In this document: positions 7,913 through 14,124 of the stretch, in pieces | Layout of the letters: each line of letters opens with the position of its first letter | Numbering within the stretch: position 1 is the stretch's first letter | IMG/VR virus record: IMGVR_UViG_3300009154_002726 | Span: 1 to 22,193 of that record | Source: a virus | Length of the DNA: 22,193 nucleotides | Reading direction: 5' to 3' (one strand) | Position numbers and translations under genes: made by a program | The notes under the pieces: generated by a model | The model's input: the letters and a program-made list of their open reading frames with translations, nothing else | Told to the model about the DNA's origin: nothing | Database searches by the model: none

Positions 7913-9000
7913 TATTTTAATAATGAAAGTATTTTATCAGTAAATTTATCTATTGTAAAATCTTTTTGAAGTTGTAATCCAGCTTGATTGACTTTATTTG
8001 ATTCAACTCTAGCAATAGCTTTTTCACATGCATCTAAAAAGTCTTTTGGGTCAAAATCATGTATATTACCTTGATTAAATGGTTGTCCTTTGTGAAAGAA
8101 CATGCCATCGTAACTTTCTATTTTACCATTTGGTTCTACTAAAACGCTATTATCTTTGTTTGCCCAATCTTTGTAAGATGAAGCATTTAAAATAATAGAA
8201 TGTTTTCCCATAGCAACAGAATGAAACTCTGGCAATCCCCAACCTTCTCCACCACTCATTCCTATAATAATATTAGCACTATTAAGATAGTCATTGTATG
8301 CGTTATTTTTTTGCATAAAATTTAAAAATGAAATATTGAAATAAGATTTTCCTTCTAGCCAATTATTTAGAATTGCAGATTGAGCTTTTTGGTCCATGAA
8401 TGGATTGAAAATAGAGCATTGTAGGGAATACTTTGGATTATTGCCAAATCTTGATGCCCATAGCTTTAGAACTTTTTCATGATGTTTTCTTTTTTCTAAT
8501 TTGCCTACTAAATTAAAAACAATTCTAGTATCTGAAAAGTACTGTTTATCTTTTGTTTCAAAGTTGTATTTATCAAAAAATAATGGAACAAATTGTACGT
8601 TTGAGCAGCCTTCTTTCTTAAAAAGATCTACTGCTTGAGTAGAGCTAAATAAAACTAATGAATTATTTTTTACTATATTAACTTCTTCTTTAGTTGGAGA
8701 ATCTAATTCATAAAATGAAAATAATACTTGCTCTTTCGATAGGCTTTCTAAGCTGCCATTAATATGCCATAATTTAAAGATTTTATTATTTCTATTATGT
8801 ATACTCAAACTTTTTCCAATCGTGGAATTTATCCATTGAAAAAATTTTTCATCTGCGTTTGATTGCGATGAAAGGTCTATATTTTGACCTATAGGAAAAA
8901 TGGTCGGTTCCAACTTCCTTTCGTATAGATTCCTTAGAAAAGAAGTTGAAACTTGTCCAAAACTTACGCTATTAATTGGTAAGTTTAAAGCTAAACTCAT
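7912..9000 (-). CDS. Family GT4-like glycosyltransferase (GT-B fold)
   Basis: 362 residues. The C-terminal half shows the GT-B nucleotide-sugar domain: RIVFNLVGKLEKRKHHEKVL (start of the second Rossmann domain, with the donor-phosphate-binding Arg/Lys) and later GMSGGEGWGLPEFHSVAMGK. The latter is an E-x7-E-like motif that binds the donor ribose. The N-terminal half is more diverged, as is usual for the acceptor domain. It is a cytoplasmic soluble protein with no membrane helix. The acceptor is unknown: modified phage DNA bases, virion proteins or host surface sugars are all possible. The ATG overlaps the stop of the upstream 105-residue gene (ATGA). The fold call is good, the substrate open. 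Confidence 0.82.
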   Translation of the reverse strand: MSLALNLPINSVSFGQVSTSFLRNLYERKLEPTIFPIGQNIDLSSQSNADEKFFQWINSTIGKSLSIHNRNNKIFKLWHINGSLESLSKEQVLFSFYELDSPTKEEVNIVKNNSLVLFSSTQAVDLFKKEGCSNVQFVPLFFDKYNFETKDKQYFSDTRIVFNLVGKLEKRKHHEKVLKLWASRFGNNPKYSLQCSIFNPFMDQKAQSAILNNWLEGKSYFNISFLNFMQKNNAYNDYLNSANIIIGMSGGEGWGLPEFHSVAMGKHSIILNASSYKDWANKDNSVLVEPNGKIESYDGMFFHKGQPFNQGNIHDFDPKDFLDACEKAIARVESNKVNQAGLQLQKDFTIDKFTDKILSLLK

Positions 9001-9314
9001 AGAATATCGTCTTCGTCTTCTTGTAGAATTTGCTTAACTTTTTGTGGTGCAACTGCTTTTACTTGTGCAGTTTTTACTGGAACCGCAGAAGTTTGTTTGT
9101 TTTGTCCATCTAATGGCTTCGATACATATAGTCTATAATCTGGAGCTTTCTCATTAGTTTTCTTGCTGTTAGCAAAAACTACTACATCGATTCTTTGACC
9201 ATCATGGTCATTGATATATCCAGATAGGAACGACATTCCTGTTTTGCTCTTCTTCTTCCAAAGTGCGCCTAGCTCATTTTGGTTCTTGTTTGTATTTTGA
9301 TTTGTATTATTCAT
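8997..9314 (-). CDS. DUF736-like small protein, function unknown
   Basis: 105 residues. The N-terminus is Asn/Gln rich, then NELGALWKKKSKTGMSFLSG and EKAPDYRLYVSKP. This resembles the DUF736-type beta-barrel small proteins of phages and plasmids, whose biochemical role is not established. The C-terminal 35 residues are low complexity and end in an acidic tail (QEDEDDIL), reminiscent of the acidic tails of ssDNA-binding proteins. A single-strand-binding role is possible but not shown. It is the first gene after a textbook promoter (9321-9349) placed exactly 6 nt before its ATG, so it probably begins a transcript through the glycosyltransferase and FmdB-like genes. Confidence 0.72.
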   Translation of the reverse strand: MNNTNQNTNKNQNELGALWKKKSKTGMSFLSGYINDHDGQRIDVVVFANSKKTNEKAPDYRLYVSKPLDGQNKQTSAVPVKTAQVKAVAPQKVKQILQEDEDDIL

Positions 9315-9320
9315 TTTTAT

Positions 9321-9349
9321 ATTTTATATCTTTTATTAAAATTTGTCAA
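9321..9349 (-). promoter_or_regulatory. Sigma-70-type promoter with -10 box 6 nt from ATG
   Basis: Minus strand: TTGACA (9349-9344), a 17-bp spacer, TAAAAT (9326-9321), then ATAAAA and ATG at 9314. The expected start point falls at or next to the start codon, so the mRNA should be leaderless. It overlaps the 3' end of the sigma-factor gene. Confidence 0.8.
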
Positions 9350-9941
9350 ATAAATTATTACTTTTTAATTTAAATTTTAAAATTTTTAATGTCTTATTAT
9401 GTAAATTAATAGCAGTTTGGGTACTTATTTTTAATGATTTAGCTATTTTACTCCAAGGCATCTTTTTATTTTTTTCAGAATATCTTAATTTGAATATTTT
9501 AACTACTCTTTTATCTGATATATAGTTCAATATATTATAAATATATTCATTTAAATCTTCGTTATGTTTGTCTTGATAATAGTTAATATTATTATTTTCA
9601 TCAATAAGTTTATTAAGCGTCATATCCTCTAGTTTTACATAAGGCTTATTCTCGTTAATGCAATTTAAACATTGATATCTAACTTGATTATATAACCAAG
9701 TGGAAAATTTTGATTTTCTATCTGGATCAAATGATAATGCTGATTTATATATGATATAATCCTTCTGACTAGTCAAATCTTCCATATAAACTCCAGATGA
9801 ATTTAATGGTATAGAGTATTTTTTATATAAAGAATGACACAATGGACTATGTCTTTCTATTAAGACTTTTAATGAATCCTCATCATTTTTCTCTTTTATA
9901 TTTTTTATAAGATCGTTATCTGTTTCGGGGTATATTTGCAT
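9336..9941 (-). CDS. Sigma-70 family factor, probable phage middle/late transcription sigma
   Basis: 201 residues. Region 2 is visible at about 60-105 (MEDLTSQKDYIIYKSALSF, DPDRKSKFSTWLYNQVRYQC), with the core-binding and -10 recognition signature FSTWLYNQVRYQ. Region 4, a helix-turn-helix, is at about 160-195 (WSKIAKSLKISTQTAINLH). Regions 1.1 and 3 are absent, as in phage and ECF-type small sigmas and T4 gp55. It should redirect host RNA polymerase to phage promoters. Candidates are the TATATATT octamers before virion-type genes, because the perfect sigma-70 promoters in this window would serve the host factor. It lies 9 bp after the dNMP kinase gene with a weak AGAAAG as possible ribosome-binding site. 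Confidence 0.87.
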   Translation of the reverse strand: MQIYPETDNDLIKNIKEKNDEDSLKVLIERHSPLCHSLYKKYSIPLNSSGVYMEDLTSQKDYIIYKSALSFDPDRKSKFSTWLYNQVRYQCLNCINENKPYVKLEDMTLNKLIDENNNINYYQDKHNEDLNEYIYNILNYISDKRVVKIFKLRYSEKNKKMPWSKIAKSLKISTQTAINLHNKTLKILKFKLKSNNLFDKF

Positions 9942-9950
9942 ATTATCTTT

Positions 9951-10541
9951 CTATTTTTTATTTAATAAGAATTTTTCATAAACATTTTTAAGTTGTTTTT
10001 GCATTAATTCATATAAAAAATTTACATCTTGACATGTTTCCCAGCATATATTTATATCTGATACAGCTTTTAATTTATTATCGTTAGCTTTTTCTTCTAT
10101 ATTAGCTGGAGGTATAACTGTTCCATCGTCTAATTTTCGCGATATATGTATTAAAATACCATTATGAGACTTTAACCAAGAGTATTCATCGTCTCTATAT
10201 TCAATATATCTAACGTCTGTAACAATTGGAATTATATCTTTTGTAATTAGATCTTTAACTTTCGGGTCTAACATAGATGTCCAGTATTTTCCTTCTGTTT
10301 GACTCCTTCTGCATTTACCATATGCTACCATAAGTGGCCTTACTAACTCTTTCTCTTCTGGAGAACATTTTAATAAATCTATTTTGAATTTATCTTTTGT
10401 AAAATCATTTAATTCTAATTTTAGATTATCTGCAAAAGCTAATCGATAAGAACTTATATTTTTTTCTTCTAGATATTTTTTAAGTATAGAAAAAAATGTA
10501 TCCTTACCAGATCTTGCTACTCCTGTTAGACCTATTAACAT
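9951..10541 (-). CDS. Deoxynucleoside monophosphate kinase
   Basis: 196 residues. It phosphorylates dNMPs to dNDPs with ATP, as T4 gp1 does. The Walker A loop lies at residues 7-15 (GVARSGKDT), matching the phage dNMP-kinase signature GxxxSGKDT. Downstream there is a LAFADNLK segment, a central KYWTSMLDP segment and TDVRYIEY, which fits the VRF/VRY base-binding region of the family. It is part of the nucleotide set with dCMP deaminase two genes upstream and NrdAB. Its ATG shares one base with the stop of the upstream lipoprotein-like gene (TAATG), and a strong AGGAGGAG site precedes it. Confidence 0.87.
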   Translation of the reverse strand: MLIGLTGVARSGKDTFFSILKKYLEEKNISSYRLAFADNLKLELNDFTKDKFKIDLLKCSPEEKELVRPLMVAYGKCRRSQTEGKYWTSMLDPKVKDLITKDIIPIVTDVRYIEYRDDEYSWLKSHNGILIHISRKLDDGTVIPPANIEEKANDNKLKAVSDINICWETCQDVNFLYELMQKQLKNVYEKFLLNKK

Positions 10542-11026
10542 TACTCTCCTCCTGACGAATACGTTTCTCCGTCATAAGTTGGTCCATTATATGTTTTAGC
10601 AGTAGATTTGTATTCGTTTGATTGTTTTTGCACTACTGTTTTAATTTTATTAGCATTTGGATCTATAACATCAGCTTCAAATGGTTTATTGAATACGCTT
10701 GCATGAGATTGATTTGTAGATCCGTTTTCGTATTTATATGTTCTATAGATCTTGTCATTAACTATCACATATTCTGGAAATGGTTTTGATATTACGGAAC
10801 TACGAGATGCATTTGTAGAACCTGCGTATTTGTACTTATAAGTTTCATATACTTCGATTCCTCTTGAGGTTTTGACATAATTGTATTCTTGAAAAGGTTT
10901 ATTAAACACACTTCCATGAGATGAATTGGTGCTTCCATTATTATATTTATAAGTTTCATATACAGTTCCATCTTGGGAAAAGCAAGATGATGCTAGTAGT
11001 AGATATAGTAAATTAATCTTTTTCAT
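10541..11026 (-). CDS. Secreted (possibly lipoprotein) triple-repeat protein, function unknown
   Basis: 161 residues when started at the ATG at 11026. The frame is open 15 codons further upstream, but the signal peptide MKKINLLYLLLASSCFSQ marks the real start. LASSC could serve as a lipobox, making it either a lipoprotein or a cleaved exported protein. The mature part holds three repeats of about 24 residues at 22-45, 59-83 and 93-116. Each follows [VI]Y.TYKY, then GSTN.S, then SV[FI].KPF. The tail is Thr/Tyr/Gly rich. I do not recognise the family. Export by a lytic phage suggests action at the host envelope, for example superinfection exclusion, but this is speculation. The gene overlaps the dCMP deaminase end by 14 bp. 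Confidence 0.77.
   Translation of the reverse strand: MKKINLLYLLLASSCFSQDGTVYETYKYNNGSTNSSHGSVFNKPFQEYNYVKTSRGIEVYETYKYKYAGSTNASRSSVISKPFPEYVIVNDKIYRTYKYENGSTNQSHASVFNKPFEADVIDPNANKIKTVVQKQSNEYKSTAKTYNGPTYDGETYSSGGE
10546..10553 (-). promoter_or_regulatory. Strong Shine-Dalgarno for the dNMP kinase
   Basis: Minus-strand AGGAGGAG, inside the last codons of the triple-repeat gene, ends 4 nt before the dNMP kinase ATG at 10541. It shows that operon-internal genes here can use classical Shine-Dalgarno initiation, in contrast to the promoter-proximal genes that have no leader. Confidence 0.8.
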
Positions 11027-11435
11027 ACTTCTGTAATTGTACTCCATAAAACCTAAAAATGTCAAGCGCATTTTTATCTAAATTATAATCTTCTAAATAT
11101 ACTACATGTTTTATTCCGTATGATATTATTGAAGTCGCACAAGAAGAGCATGGTAAAAGCGTACATGCTAATATATATGGTTCATCAGATCTTTTAATAA
11201 GAGATAAAGCATTTATCTCTGCGTGAATCATGTATCTTCTTCTTTCTTCTCTATTCTCCCAAAATTTATCATCAACTGATACTTTAGATGGCAAACCGTT
11301 ATATCCAGCAGACAATACTCTACCCTCTTTATTTAGAATACATGATCCTACTTTTCTATATGGATCTTCTGATCTCAAAGACCAGACTTTTGCCGTAGCA
11401 AGAGCTATATCAACGAATGAAGGTCTTTTTTTCAC
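11013..11435 (-). CDS. dCMP deaminase
   Basis: 140 residues, normal length for the family. It converts dCMP to dUMP, feeding dTMP synthesis. The zinc site is complete: HAEINAL (His71, catalytic Glu73) and PCSSCATSI (Cys96, Cys99). The N-terminal region (DPYRKVGSCIL, SAGYNGLP) is typical of ComEB/T4 CD-type dCMP deaminases. Its start codon lies inside the 3' end of the small membrane peptide gene 11410-11502, so translation may be coupled. In an AT-rich phage it would help shift C toward T in the precursor pool. Function is secure; the allosteric behaviour cannot be read. Confidence 0.93.
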   Translation of the reverse strand: MKKRPSFVDIALATAKVWSLRSEDPYRKVGSCILNKEGRVLSAGYNGLPSKVSVDDKFWENREERRRYMIHAEINALSLIKRSDEPYILACTLLPCSSCATSIISYGIKHVVYLEDYNLDKNALDIFRFYGVQLQKYEKD

Positions 11436-11502
11436 TTTTTAAAAACCAGATTATTGCTAATACGATTCCAAAAGAAACACAAAATAAATTATATAAATCC
11501 AT
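11410..11502 (-). CDS. 30-residue single-pass membrane peptide, leaderless
   Basis: A short open frame from ATG 11502 to TGA at 11410. Residues about 6-21 are hydrophobic (LFCVSFGIVLAIIWFL), followed by a basic tail (KSEKKTFIR), giving a single membrane helix with a positive C-terminal end. The support is the promoter: TTGACT-N17-TATAAT ends exactly 6 nt before this ATG, the same geometry as other well-supported genes here. The last 26 bp overlap the start of the dCMP deaminase gene in another frame, so it may be a true peptide, a translation-coupling leader, or both. Function is unknown. Confidence 0.6.
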   Translation of the reverse strand: MDLYNLFCVSFGIVLAIIWFLKSEKKTFIR

Positions 11503-11508
11503 TTTCAG

Positions 11509-11537
11509 ATTATAAAACGTTTTTATATACAAGTCAA
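11509..11537 (-). promoter_or_regulatory. Sigma-70-type promoter for the leftward dCMP deaminase/dNMP kinase operon
   Basis: Minus strand: TTGACT (11537-11532), a 17-bp spacer, TATAAT (11514-11509), CTGAAA, then ATG at 11502. It diverges from the rightward promoter whose -35 starts only 9 bp away (11546). Confidence 0.8.
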
Positions 11538-11545
11538 GAAACCTC

Positions 11546-11574
11546 TTGATTATAAATTAAATAGATGGTATTAT
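11546..11574 (+). promoter_or_regulatory. Sigma-70-type promoter for the IMPDH/GMP reductase-like gene
   Basis: TTGATT (11546-11551), a 17-bp spacer, TATTAT (11569-11574), six bases, then ATG at 11581. The geometry matches the other leaderless promoters in the window and faces away from the promoter at 11509-11537. Confidence 0.75.
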
Positions 11575-11580
11575 ATTTAA

Positions 11581-12693
11581 ATGCAAAAACAAGAATTCAA
11601 AGAAGCTTTAAGTTACGATGATATTTCATTGCTCCCAAATTTCTCAGATATTACTTCTAGAAAAGAAGTAGATACAACTACTAAAATTTCAAGAAATTGT
11701 AGTATAAAGATTCCTATTATACTTTCTCCAATGGATACGGTATCTTCCGTTAAATCATGTATTAAAATGAATAAGCTTGGTGCAGCTGGAGTTTTACATA
11801 GATTTATGTCTGTTGATGATCAAAGAGCTAAAGCTAAACTCATTAAAGACGCTAGTGATTTCTGTGTTACTGCGATTGGGTTAAAGGATGCAGAAGAAAG
11901 AATTAGAGCTACTAGTACATTTACTAATGTTTATTTCTTGGATACAGCGAATGGTTTAGCTAAAAATGTTGAAGATTTTCTCAGATGGTTTAAGACATCT
12001 GGATTTTCTCAAGATGTTATCGTAGGCAATACTTTAACTAAAGAAAGCGTTTATAGACTTGCTAATTTAAAAGCAGATGGATTCAGACATCTAATTGGCC
12101 CAGGCTCTATGTGTTTAACTCAAGTTAAAACTGGAATCGGATGTCCAAGTTTAACTGGAAATTATTATGCTTGGAAAGCTGTAAGAAATTGGGAACTTTC
12201 TCAAGTTGATTTATTTAAACAAGATAAACCTAACCCATCTCATAGACCTAGTATTCTTGCTGATGGTGGTATTAGATATCCAAAAGATTTAGTTAAAGCT
12301 ATTGTTAGTGGATGTGATGCTGTTATTTGTGGTAGAATTTTTGCTGGCTTATTTGATGTTGTTGATGATGAAAATATCATAGAAGTAGATGGTAAAAGAT
12401 TTGCGAAGTATAGAGGAATGGCTAGTCAAGATGTTGTCGAAGATTACGATCTATACGATGGAACCAAAAAGAACCTTTTTGTGGAAGGAGATAATACTTT
12501 GATTCCAATTATTGAAAATAAATCTATTGAAGATATTGTATATGATTTTACTAATGGTCTAAGAAGCGCGATGAGTTATCTTGGGTTCAGAAATTTACAA
12601 GATATGCGTGGTGGTCTATGGAATAATACTGTGCAAGCTGTGAGAAATAGCCCAAATAGTATGTATGAAGGTTTCGCTCACGGAAAAATTTGA
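11581..12693 (+). CDS. IMP dehydrogenase / GMP reductase family enzyme, GMP reductase favoured
   Basis: 370 residues, a TIM-barrel of the IMPDH/GMPR family without the CBS pair. Family marks are LSYDDISLLP (10-19), PIILSPMDTV, GAAGVLHRF, the catalytic loop GPGSMC with Cys178, the phosphate loop LADGGIR, and GLRSAMSYLGF near the end. After the Cys the loop reads LTQVKTGIGCP, like the GMPR TTR.KTGVGYP. The Arg-Tyr pair that IMPDH uses to activate water is not seen, since the flap reads DYDLYDGTKKNLF. This favours GMP + NADPH -> IMP + NH3. YRGMAS, however, looks more IMPDH-like, so the direction is not certain. Either way the product or substrate is IMP, shared with the PurA at 2762-3757. It starts the rightward block. 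Confidence 0.88.
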   Translation: MQKQEFKEALSYDDISLLPNFSDITSRKEVDTTTKISRNCSIKIPIILSPMDTVSSVKSCIKMNKLGAAGVLHRFMSVDDQRAKAKLIKDASDFCVTAIGLKDAEERIRATSTFTNVYFLDTANGLAKNVEDFLRWFKTSGFSQDVIVGNTLTKESVYRLANLKADGFRHLIGPGSMCLTQVKTGIGCPSLTGNYYAWKAVRNWELSQVDLFKQDKPNPSHRPSILADGGIRYPKDLVKAIVSGCDAVICGRIFAGLFDVVDDENIIEVDGKRFAKYRGMASQDVVEDYDLYDGTKKNLFVEGDNTLIPIIENKSIEDIVYDFTNGLRSAMSYLGFRNLQDMRGGLWNNTVQAVRNSPNSMYEGFAHGKI

Positions 12694-12694
12694 T

Positions 12695-12720
12695 TTATTA
12701 TATATTTATTTATATAATAA
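12695..12720. repeat. Perfect 10-bp AT hairpin between two rightward genes
   Basis: TTATTATATA, loop TTTATT, TATATAATAA. It starts 2 bp after the stop of the GMP reductase-like gene and ends 4 bp before the next ATG. No T-run follows, so it is not a classical terminator; mRNA processing or end protection is possible. Confidence 0.55.
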
Positions 12721-12724
12721 GTAA

Positions 12725-12976
12725 ATGAATAAAGACCAAATAGAGGCTGTAACCTCTTCTAATAATCACTACGCTAGGGGAACAGAATTTAGCCCTATAG
12801 TAAGAATATATCCAAAGATACCAAAAAATTCAATATGTCCCATTACTAATACTAAATTTAAAAAATGTTGTGGTAAAACTGGTCAGGATTTTTGCGAAAA
12901 ATCAAAAGAAAAGCTAAAAGAGTATTTGCTTACGAAACACTTAAATGAAGCAGAAAAACCAAAAGAAAATCAATAA
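12725..12976 (+). CDS. Small protein with SEC-C-like zinc motif
   Basis: 83 residues. The centre reads NSICPITNTKFKKCCGKTG (about 35-53), a shortened form of the SEC-C metal-binding motif (CxC...KYKKCC) found at the end of SecA and in many small proteins. Three Cys line up (CP, then CC) and a fourth follows in DFCEK, so a zinc knuckle is possible. The remainder is charged and probably helical. It probably shares the transcript of the upstream enzyme across a short gap filled by a 10-bp hairpin. The final 32 bp overlap the next small gene in another frame. Function is unknown. Confidence 0.72.
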   Translation: MNKDQIEAVTSSNNHYARGTEFSPIVRIYPKIPKNSICPITNTKFKKCCGKTGQDFCEKSKEKLKEYLLTKHLNEAEKPKENQ

Positions 12977-13139
12977 AAGAAAAAAGACAGAGAAGAATTC
13001 TTACTATTATATAGTATCTAAAGGCACAAAGTATCTTTATGGGGTTTTTCCATTATCTGAAGAAGGCTTAACTAAAGCTAAAACTTATCTCAAAAAAATA
13101 GACGCAACTGGCAAGAATTTTAAAATCTTAAAAAAATAA
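12945..13139 (+). CDS. Small basic protein, function unknown
   Basis: 64 residues. The N-terminal 19 residues are almost all Lys, Asn and Gln (low complexity, possibly RNA or DNA binding). They are followed by a compact domain with regular beta/alpha alternation (YYYIVSKGTKYLYGVFPLSE, then GLTKAKTYLKKI). The start overlaps the SEC-C-like gene by 32 bp. The true start could lie further in, but no later ATG exists in frame, so this one is kept. No relatives are recognised. Confidence 0.55.
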   Translation: MKQKNQKKINKRKKTEKNSYYYIVSKGTKYLYGVFPLSEEGLTKAKTYLKKIDATGKNFKILKK

Positions 13140-13243
13140 AAATTACAATTTAGTTTTCTAAAAGAATTCATAATATTTCTTTACTTATATAAAACCTGTC
13201 ATAAATATTACTATTAATCTAATTTAAATACGATATCCTAATA

Positions 13244-13528
13244 TTATAACTTTTCTTTGATATCCAAAAGGGCTTTACCTCCAGATTCTATATATCTGAA
13301 GTTGAGTATTATCGATCCAACTTTTCTTTTGACTCCAAATTTTACTGCGATCTCAGCAGTAAAAGGGCCATCGCACTTACGGATCAGAGGTAGCTTCGAT
13401 CACTACATTCTGCGATGCCTATAGCTACATTTCCTTCTTTAGCCATATCATGTACAAATGAAGGTTTTAATAGTCGTCAGCCCTTGGGACGTTGCTATCT
13501 CAAGGATCGATAGTTGATTGTTTGACAT
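13244..13528 (-). pseudogene. Possible broken ~94-codon gene, or a structured RNA, on the minus strand
   Basis: Read on the minus strand from ATG 13528, the first frame gives MSNNQLSILEIATSQGLTTIK. Dropping one base in an AAAA run (TTAAAACC) continues as PSFVHDMAKEGNVAIGIAEC to a stop. A second, compensating shift returns to the first frame as IRKCDGPFTAEIAVKFGVKR and on to DIKEKL with TAA at 13246-13244. The spliced reading looks protein-like and the total is a multiple of three, which suggests a gene broken by two indels. Against this, the same DNA forms several perfect stems. The best is TTTTACTGC/GCAGTAAAA, with others such as CATCGCA/TGCGATG, AAGTTG/CAACTT and CTATC/GATAG. It also has a consensus promoter and a non-coding leader. 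I cannot decide between the two, and no known RNA family was recognised. Confidence 0.4.
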
Positions 13529-13564
13529 CAACAAACTGCTCTAATTGGGAACTATGTATCTTGT

Positions 13565-13593
13565 ATACTATTTCAATTTTAAATTTTTGTCAA
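13565..13593 (-). promoter_or_regulatory. Sigma-70-type promoter for the minus-strand broken gene or RNA
   Basis: Minus strand: TTGACA (13593-13588), a 17-bp spacer, TAGTAT (13570-13565). Transcription would begin near 13558. Unlike the leaderless promoters of this window there is no ATG 6 nt downstream; the first one is 36 nt away. This fits a non-coding or formerly coding transcript. Confidence 0.65.
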
Positions 13594-13609
13594 ATTTTTT
13601 AATAAAAAC

Positions 13610-13638
13610 TTGCTTTATTTTATTAAAAGTATTATAAT
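13610..13638 (+). promoter_or_regulatory. Promoter of the tmRNA gene
   Basis: TTGCTT (13610-13615), a 17-bp spacer, TATAAT (13633-13638). The predicted start near 13645 leaves a leader of about 22 nt before the mature tmRNA 5' end at 13667, to be removed by RNase P. Confidence 0.7.
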
Positions 13639-13666
13639 GTGTAAGATTAGTTAGTTCTTTAACATT

Positions 13667-14056
13667 GGGCCCGTACTGGTTTCGATTTTAAGAAAATGAA
13701 TTGAAATGCAAGTGGAGGTTGAATCGAGGACTCCTTAAAAAGTTTCACTTATATTAACTGCCAAAACAGCAAAATATAAAGGTCATATTTCTGCAAGAGT
13801 TTCTCTTGTTGAGATGACCGCTTCTGTAGCCTAAGTTCTACAGCGTGATATCCACGACGCATCTACTGGAATATTGCGTAATTAGATGTTTATTATTTAA
13901 TAGTTTTTCTGTTCTTTAAATAATAATATTCAAGATAGAATACGCTAAGTATGTTTGTTCTTATATCTATACAAAGCTAAAAAATAAAAAGAACTAAACT
14001 TGTAGTATTTTAATTTAGATTTTTAAAAGACAAAGGTTCAACTCCTTTCGGGTCCA
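13667..14056 (+). ncRNA. ssrA: Transfer-messenger RNA (tmRNA), phage-encoded
   Basis: About 390 nt. The 5' end GGGCCCG pairs over 7 bp (one G-U) with CGGGTCC at 14049-14055. The T-arm is AAAGG, loop TTCAACT, CCTTT (14032-14048). The D-like segment is TACTGGTTTCGATTT. The CCA end is not encoded; the discriminator is A. The tag frame most likely resumes at GCC 13760 within TTAACTGCCAAA. It encodes 24 residues starting AKTAKYKG and ending EMTASVA, with TAA at 13832. That stop sits in the loop of a hairpin (CTGTAG/CTACAG), as in other tmRNAs. Inside the tag frame GGTCAT pairs with ATGACC around CAAGAG/CTCTTG. Downstream, long AT stems (TTATTATTTAA/TTAAATAATAA) suit the pseudoknot region. It rescues stalled ribosomes with SmpB, which must come from host or elsewhere. 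Confidence 0.9.
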
Positions 14057-14089
14057 AGTAAATCGAATCACTCAAAGAACATTTATTAT

Positions 14090-14118
14090 TTGACAAGAAT
14101 ATATTTTTGTATTAGAAT
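14090..14118 (+). promoter_or_regulatory. Sigma-70-type promoter with -10 box 6 nt from ATG
   Basis: TTGACA (14090-14095), a 17-bp spacer, TAGAAT (14113-14118), TAAAAA, then ATG at 14125. It is the same geometry as the promoters at 9321, 17530, 20643 and 21799. Confidence 0.8.
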
Positions 14119-14124
14119 TAAAAA

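Larger units (their letters stand above)
13140..13666. other. 527-bp stretch without an intact gene
   Basis: Bases 13140-13243 are plain AT-rich sequence in which I see nothing. Bases 13244-13558 are visibly richer in G+C than the neighbours and hold a minus-strand broken gene or structured RNA with its own promoter (13565-13593). Bases 13610-13638 carry the tmRNA promoter on the plus strand. The two promoters diverge with 16 bp between their -35 boxes. Confidence 0.6.

Noticed and set aside
13244-13528. RF2-type programmed frameshift at CTC TGA in the broken gene
   Set aside because: A +1 shift there runs into TAA two codons later; only the opposite shift reopens the frame.
13244-13558. Group I intron, RNase P RNA or 6S RNA on the minus strand
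   Set aside because: None of the core motifs I know for these RNAs (group I P7 segments, RNase P GAGGAAAGTCC and ACAGAA, 6S bulged stem) can be found.
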